From NCBI GenBank assembly GCA_037893225.1, contig JAZGUH010000452.1, positions 1-64,000 of the forward strand: DNA of 64,000 nucleotides, written 5' to 3'. Position 1 is the first letter of the stretch. Each line of letters opens with the position of its first letter. Of the stretch, positions 53,338 through 64,000 are shown piece after piece. Below the pieces are notes generated by a model. That model was given only the letters and a program-made list of their open reading frames with translations. It searched no databases and was not told the origin of the DNA. The position numbers and the translations under genes are program-made. This stretch comes from Hippasteria phrygiana. Lineage: Eukaryota > Echinodermata > Asteroidea > Valvatida > Goniasteridae.

Positions 53338-54297
53338 TTAAAGGAAACATGCTTCTCAAATTGACCGGATCACATTATATTTCATAAATAAATTCATTTA
53401 TATGTATTAAATGTGAATTAAAAGCCAAACTGGTTCAAGTCAAGTTTTAGTGTGATTATTTGCCGCTCAAAAATTGACCCCCCCCTTTTTGAAATTTGTT
53501 GAGACTCAAATTGAGGGCGCTGTTCGTGACGTAGACCGAGGCACCGAAATTCATGGATCGACTCGATAGTCTGGACCCGGCCCGTATACACACACTATAG
53601 GTCTACACGTGCAATTTCGTAAGTTGCAACAACAACAACTAACATCGAACTTACCCTGATTTTCTCCCTTTTAGCGAAGGCTCCTCGTGGAATTGGCCGT
53701 TTAACTGCTTTCGCCTATATCTTACTCACATCTGGGAACTTTGTTGGGATGGCAGTGGACTTGAGCATATTTTTAATGGACATCCCAAAGGATTTGAAAA
53801 TACCAGTATCGAAACACGACGGCTCAAAGTGGTCGCTACATAATGCTGAGAAGCTGCTGGGGCCGGACTACTACGCTCTTGTCACCTTCACTTTCGCCGT
53901 CCAAATTCTCCGATATTTCGCATCAGTTGGAAATAAATGAAGGCTTACTCCATCCGTCGTTGTTTTGCTGCACACAGCAGCCACACACCTTGTCGGCATG
54001 GCCGAAAAACACTATTTTGCTTAGATTTTGGACGAAGAATTTTCGCCGTACAATGTACACACAATGCATACCCGTGATGAATGGGTAATGTGCCTCGATC
54101 TACGTCACACACTTATGTTAATGAGGGTCCCACTCGGGGGGCGGAGTAGCTTGGACAAACATTTTCAAAAATTGTTTTCTCATATTTAATCTGGGAAATA
54201 ATTGTCTCTGGACACAAAATATCATTGTCAAGATAATACTTTATTGTTTTAAGCAGGAATAATGCAATATAAATCCTAAATCATGTTTCCTTTAACA
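53338..54297. mobile_element. 960-bp TTAA-flanked element containing an exon-like frame
   Basis: TTAAAGGAAACATG at 53338-53351 and CATGTTTCCTTTAA at 54284-54297 are perfect inverses including the TTAA, as for piggyBac-like elements. A second internal inverted pair (GTGACGTAGACCGAGGCAC near 53525, GTGCCTCGATCTACGTCAC near 54091) lies either side of the open frame at 53686-53939. No transposase is seen. Confidence 0.6.
53686..53939 (+). CDS. Candidate terminal exon, two-helix membrane peptide, unknown
   Basis: An acceptor-like CTCCCTTTTAG (53675-53685) precedes an open frame of about 84 codons ending in TGA 53937-53939. It predicts two hydrophobic stretches, AFAYILLTSGNFVGMAVDLS and YYALVTFTFAVQILRYF, with a polar link. 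I do not recognise the family. It lies inside the TTAA-flanked element, so it may be a captured host exon rather than a gene in place. No upstream partner exon was found. An AATAAA sequence overlaps the stop. Confidence 0.35.
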
Positions 54298-54518
54298 GTT
54301 TTGTGCTTTCAGGCACCAGAGAGGGTATAGCTGCGGCTTGAATGCCAAGCTACACACGTGGATTCAAGTTTGTATTTTTAAAGGGTAATTGTGCGACTCA
54401 AAAAATAAAGAAATTGTGTTTTTTCACTTTTATAGAAAGCGATCTACTGTGCTGATCTATTTGTTTCCATGTAAATAAATATTTGTTTTGGATGAGACCT
54501 ACTTGTATCTGAAGGTTT

Positions 54519-54746
54519 ATTAAGGCCGGTTCATACTTCACGCGAATATAGTAACGACATGGAGGTAATACCTCCTTGGTAACGAATGCGAAGCGAAGCG
54601 AATTAATATTCCAAAAAATATTCCCGCTGCGAATTTGAAAAAGTTGAACATATTTCAACTTGTATGAATCTTCGCTGCGAATCTTTCATGACGTTAAATT
54701 ATCTTCGCATTAATTCGCATTCGCGTGAAGTGTGAACCGGCCTTTA
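54519..54746. mobile_element. Fold-back MITE with AAGGCCGGTTCA ends
   Basis: AAGGCCGGTTCATACTTCAC at the left, GTGAAGTGTGAACCGGCCTT at the right, with GCGAAGCGAAGCG/TTCGC motifs inside. Confidence 0.85.
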
Positions 54747-55202
54747 GTCTCCCGCAGCGACGCACCCAGGATTTGACTGGTTGGGAAGGGGGAGGGGCAC
54801 CGACATTTTTCCAACATTTGTTTGAAAAAGGTTACCCGAAAATAATGTTTCAATTTGGAAGTTTGTAATTTTGAAGCCGGTTATTTATAATGAGGCGCCG
54901 GGGTGCCGTGGCGGCCGGTGCAGCCAAGCGAAACGGACACAAGAGGCTTGTGCAGCCAAGTGTAACATACACAATAATCCAACAATGGATTGAAAATACA
55001 GAGAATGGCGTGTATAGACGTCATCCGGACAGGTAGACATTTTTGTTGACGTGTATAGACGTCATCCGGCTTCAAAGGGTTAAGACCAGCGGCGCACCAC
55101 GAAGTGGGGCGGCCTTAGCCGTTTGGAGCCCCCACTTAAGAAGTTGATTTTTTTCCTTCAAGCATAACTTCAATTTTAATTTGTTCGGTCATGATAATGT
55201 CT

Positions 55203-55660
55203 TAACCCTGCGCTGCACTAACAACTCCTACTGACGCGGTGACACTGCCTGCTTCCTTTAGGGAAGCATGTGCTTGTAGTGTATATACCTTCGACCAATG
55301 TACATGTACACATATGGCGGTCCCATGAACTCTTGGGCCTTGACTGGGTCGGCAGACTACAAAGGCCTGAGCTGGGCTATTGACATATCATTTACATGCC
55401 TGTGGTAAAACCATTGTGAACAACAGTAAGGAGATTTGTGCACAACCCTATTGGACTTTCCCTGAGACATGCATTTCTATGGCTTACCCTGGCTTGCCCT
55501 CCAACCCAGGCCACAAAGTGACTATACAGTGCTTTTCGGCAAGGACCAGGCTAGGCATATCTGGAGTATCAATGTATGGGGGCGTTTTTTTATTTTTTTA
55601 TAAGGAAAACAACAAAAACGGCGTCAACAAGTGACGCCGCCAGTGCTGCGCAGGGGGTTA
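55203..55660. mobile_element. TTAA-flanked piggyBac-like MITE
   Basis: TTAACCCTGCGCTGCACT at the left and AGTGCTGCGCAGGGGGTTAA at the right, both with TTAA. The 84-codon frame inside (55380-55634) has no recognised domain. Confidence 0.75.
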
Positions 55661-56533
55661 AGATGTAAAATCAATTGCTGGATGTGAATTTAGTGCAGCA
55701 TGTCATTTGCACATAGCCTTAAATTTACACAGCCTAATCTAGTTTTTGTCTGTCGATGAGTCATTACCACCGCAGCATCTCAACACTCAACATCTTATGT
55801 CTACTGCGTCGTCCTTTTTAAGTTTTGGAGCCGATTCTCCTGTATACTTCTCCACATGGCTGTTCCATGGCTAGGCTAGTAGGGGTTTTTCTTTGGTAAG
55901 CACCATTAAAAGAACGAGGCACCGTTAATGTACACCATTCTGCCGTGTGTAATTTTCCCCGTGTCACATTAGCTTTCACAAAAATGGCCTTTTGCAAAGC
56001 AAGGTCAACCACCAGGAGACTCATGTCCGCAAACATTTATAAAGCTGTTTCCCGGGTATAGTATCATCCGGATCAGGTTGCGGAATGTTTCTTATTTTTA
56101 AATTGATCTGACATCTGAACGTGAACTCGTGGAAGGAGAGTTTAAACCAGTATCCCGTGGTAAACATTTCCTTCTTCCGTCGTAAACGACGAATGTTGAC
56201 CCAATTGAAGACCCAGCCCTGCTGTGCCAAAAAGTCTGTTCAAATGCCGATGTTTCCCACTTTCAACAATACGTCATTTCCGTTTTGGATGGCCAAGAGT
56301 AAATAAGGAAACGGATACTTTGCTTTTTGTATTTGGTTCCCGATCACGATCACGGATACATCGAGTAAAAGTCGATGAAAAGAAAGTACAGTAGTTATTA
56401 AACGCAGAAATTGTCCAGCACTAAGTAACGTTTTTGATTGGACAAGTAGTCGAGTATTGTTGATGGTACGGATGAGAAGGTACTAGGAATTATCTCCAGA
56501 CACATTCAACCACTGATTTTATTTCTCACACCA
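55661..56533. other. Upstream region of the second GPCR gene
   Basis: Two adjoining minus-strand frames (56230-56021 and 56036-55818) are free of repeats but show no recognised domain. A promoter for the gene at 56534 probably lies here; no clear TATA box seen. Confidence 0.35.
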
Positions 56534-63581
<7,048 letters not shown>

Positions 63582-64000
63582 GTGAGTGAGTTGTATGATT
63601 CCTTATTTTTTTTTCGTAAGTAGTATATTTCTGAGAATGCTCATGAGATATTTTTGCAGCTAAAACCAGAGCAAATGATTGTAAAAAAGATAGGAATGGT
63701 TAGTTGCTCGTATACAAACCATTGCAACGTCATGGGATCCCAAACAAGCAATTCGCATGGCCGGTGTATTGTTAAAAAACTAATAATATGTACAACAAAA
63801 TTGCTTAATTAGAATTGATCAATGAAAACCCTATTTTTTCCTGGAAAGACAAAATATACACAATACTGTAGTTAACCTTTCTTCATCATCCATATCTGAC
63901 GCTGAACATAAACTTCTCTCAAAGGGTCTTAATTTTTGTCCTACTCCCCACACTGTGAACCAGGTAGAGCTCAGCCAAGATCTCACGGAATACTACCGTA

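Noticed and set aside
55818..56230. Two adjoining minus-strand frames as a possible two-exon gene
   Set aside because: They overlap by a few codons in different frames and have no recognised domain; kept only as a note in the upstream region entry.

Overview
The window looks like nuclear DNA of an invertebrate deuterostome, most likely an echinoderm such as a sea star. The reasons are small one-domain exons with GT-AG introns, two discoidin/HYR adhesion GPCR genes in tandem, very repeat-rich introns, many tRNA-derived SINEs and fold-back MITEs, and the frequent TAGGCCTA motif. The taxon is an inference; no rRNA, mitochondrial or housekeeping marker is present. Nothing bacterial or viral is visible. 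All confidently called genes are on the plus strand.

Region 1 (1-3404) is repeats: a tRNA-like fold-back element, a 47-nt poly-C tract and the 3' end of a Ty3/gypsy-like retrotransposon. Region 2 (3405-26005) is an LRP-like extracellular gene made of three tandem copies (A, B, C) of the same seven-exon module: four exons coding one YWTD beta-propeller, then three exons with one EGF domain each. Modules A and B are open (391 and 390 codons). Module C has a net 38-nt deletion in its third exon with an in-frame stop, and its third EGF exon is not visible. The 5' end lies outside the window and the 3' end is not identified. Region 3 (26006-34744) is repeat-filled: fold-backs, hAT-like MITEs, a dead Crypton-like recombinase fragment and a 1.04-kb TIR element.

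Region 4 (34745-50716) is a complete 19-exon adhesion GPCR gene, 1202 codons by hand splicing with every junction in phase: signal peptide, F5/8C (discoidin), four HYR-like domains, HormR, GAIN, GPS (H-A-T), seven membrane segments and a short tail. Region 5 (50717-56533) holds a decayed minus-strand LINE and several TTAA-flanked elements, one of which contains an exon-like open frame for a two-helix peptide. Region 6 (56534-63581, running off the window) is the 5' part of a tandem paralogue of the GPCR: signal peptide, F5/8C and five HYR-like domains, with an alternating HYR pair duplicated and a (CTG)n tract of nearly 90 triplets in an intron.

Together the locus codes multidomain cell-surface proteins built almost entirely from phase 1-1 exons, so domains can be duplicated or swapped without breaking frame. 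The sequence suggests an expanding receptor family with adhesive ectodomains (sugar or phospholipid-binding F5/8C folds, HYR folds) joined to self-cleaving GAIN/7TM signalling parts. Ligands cannot be read from the sequence. Exon boundaries were set by eye from GT/AG sites, phase and comparison between paralogous copies.
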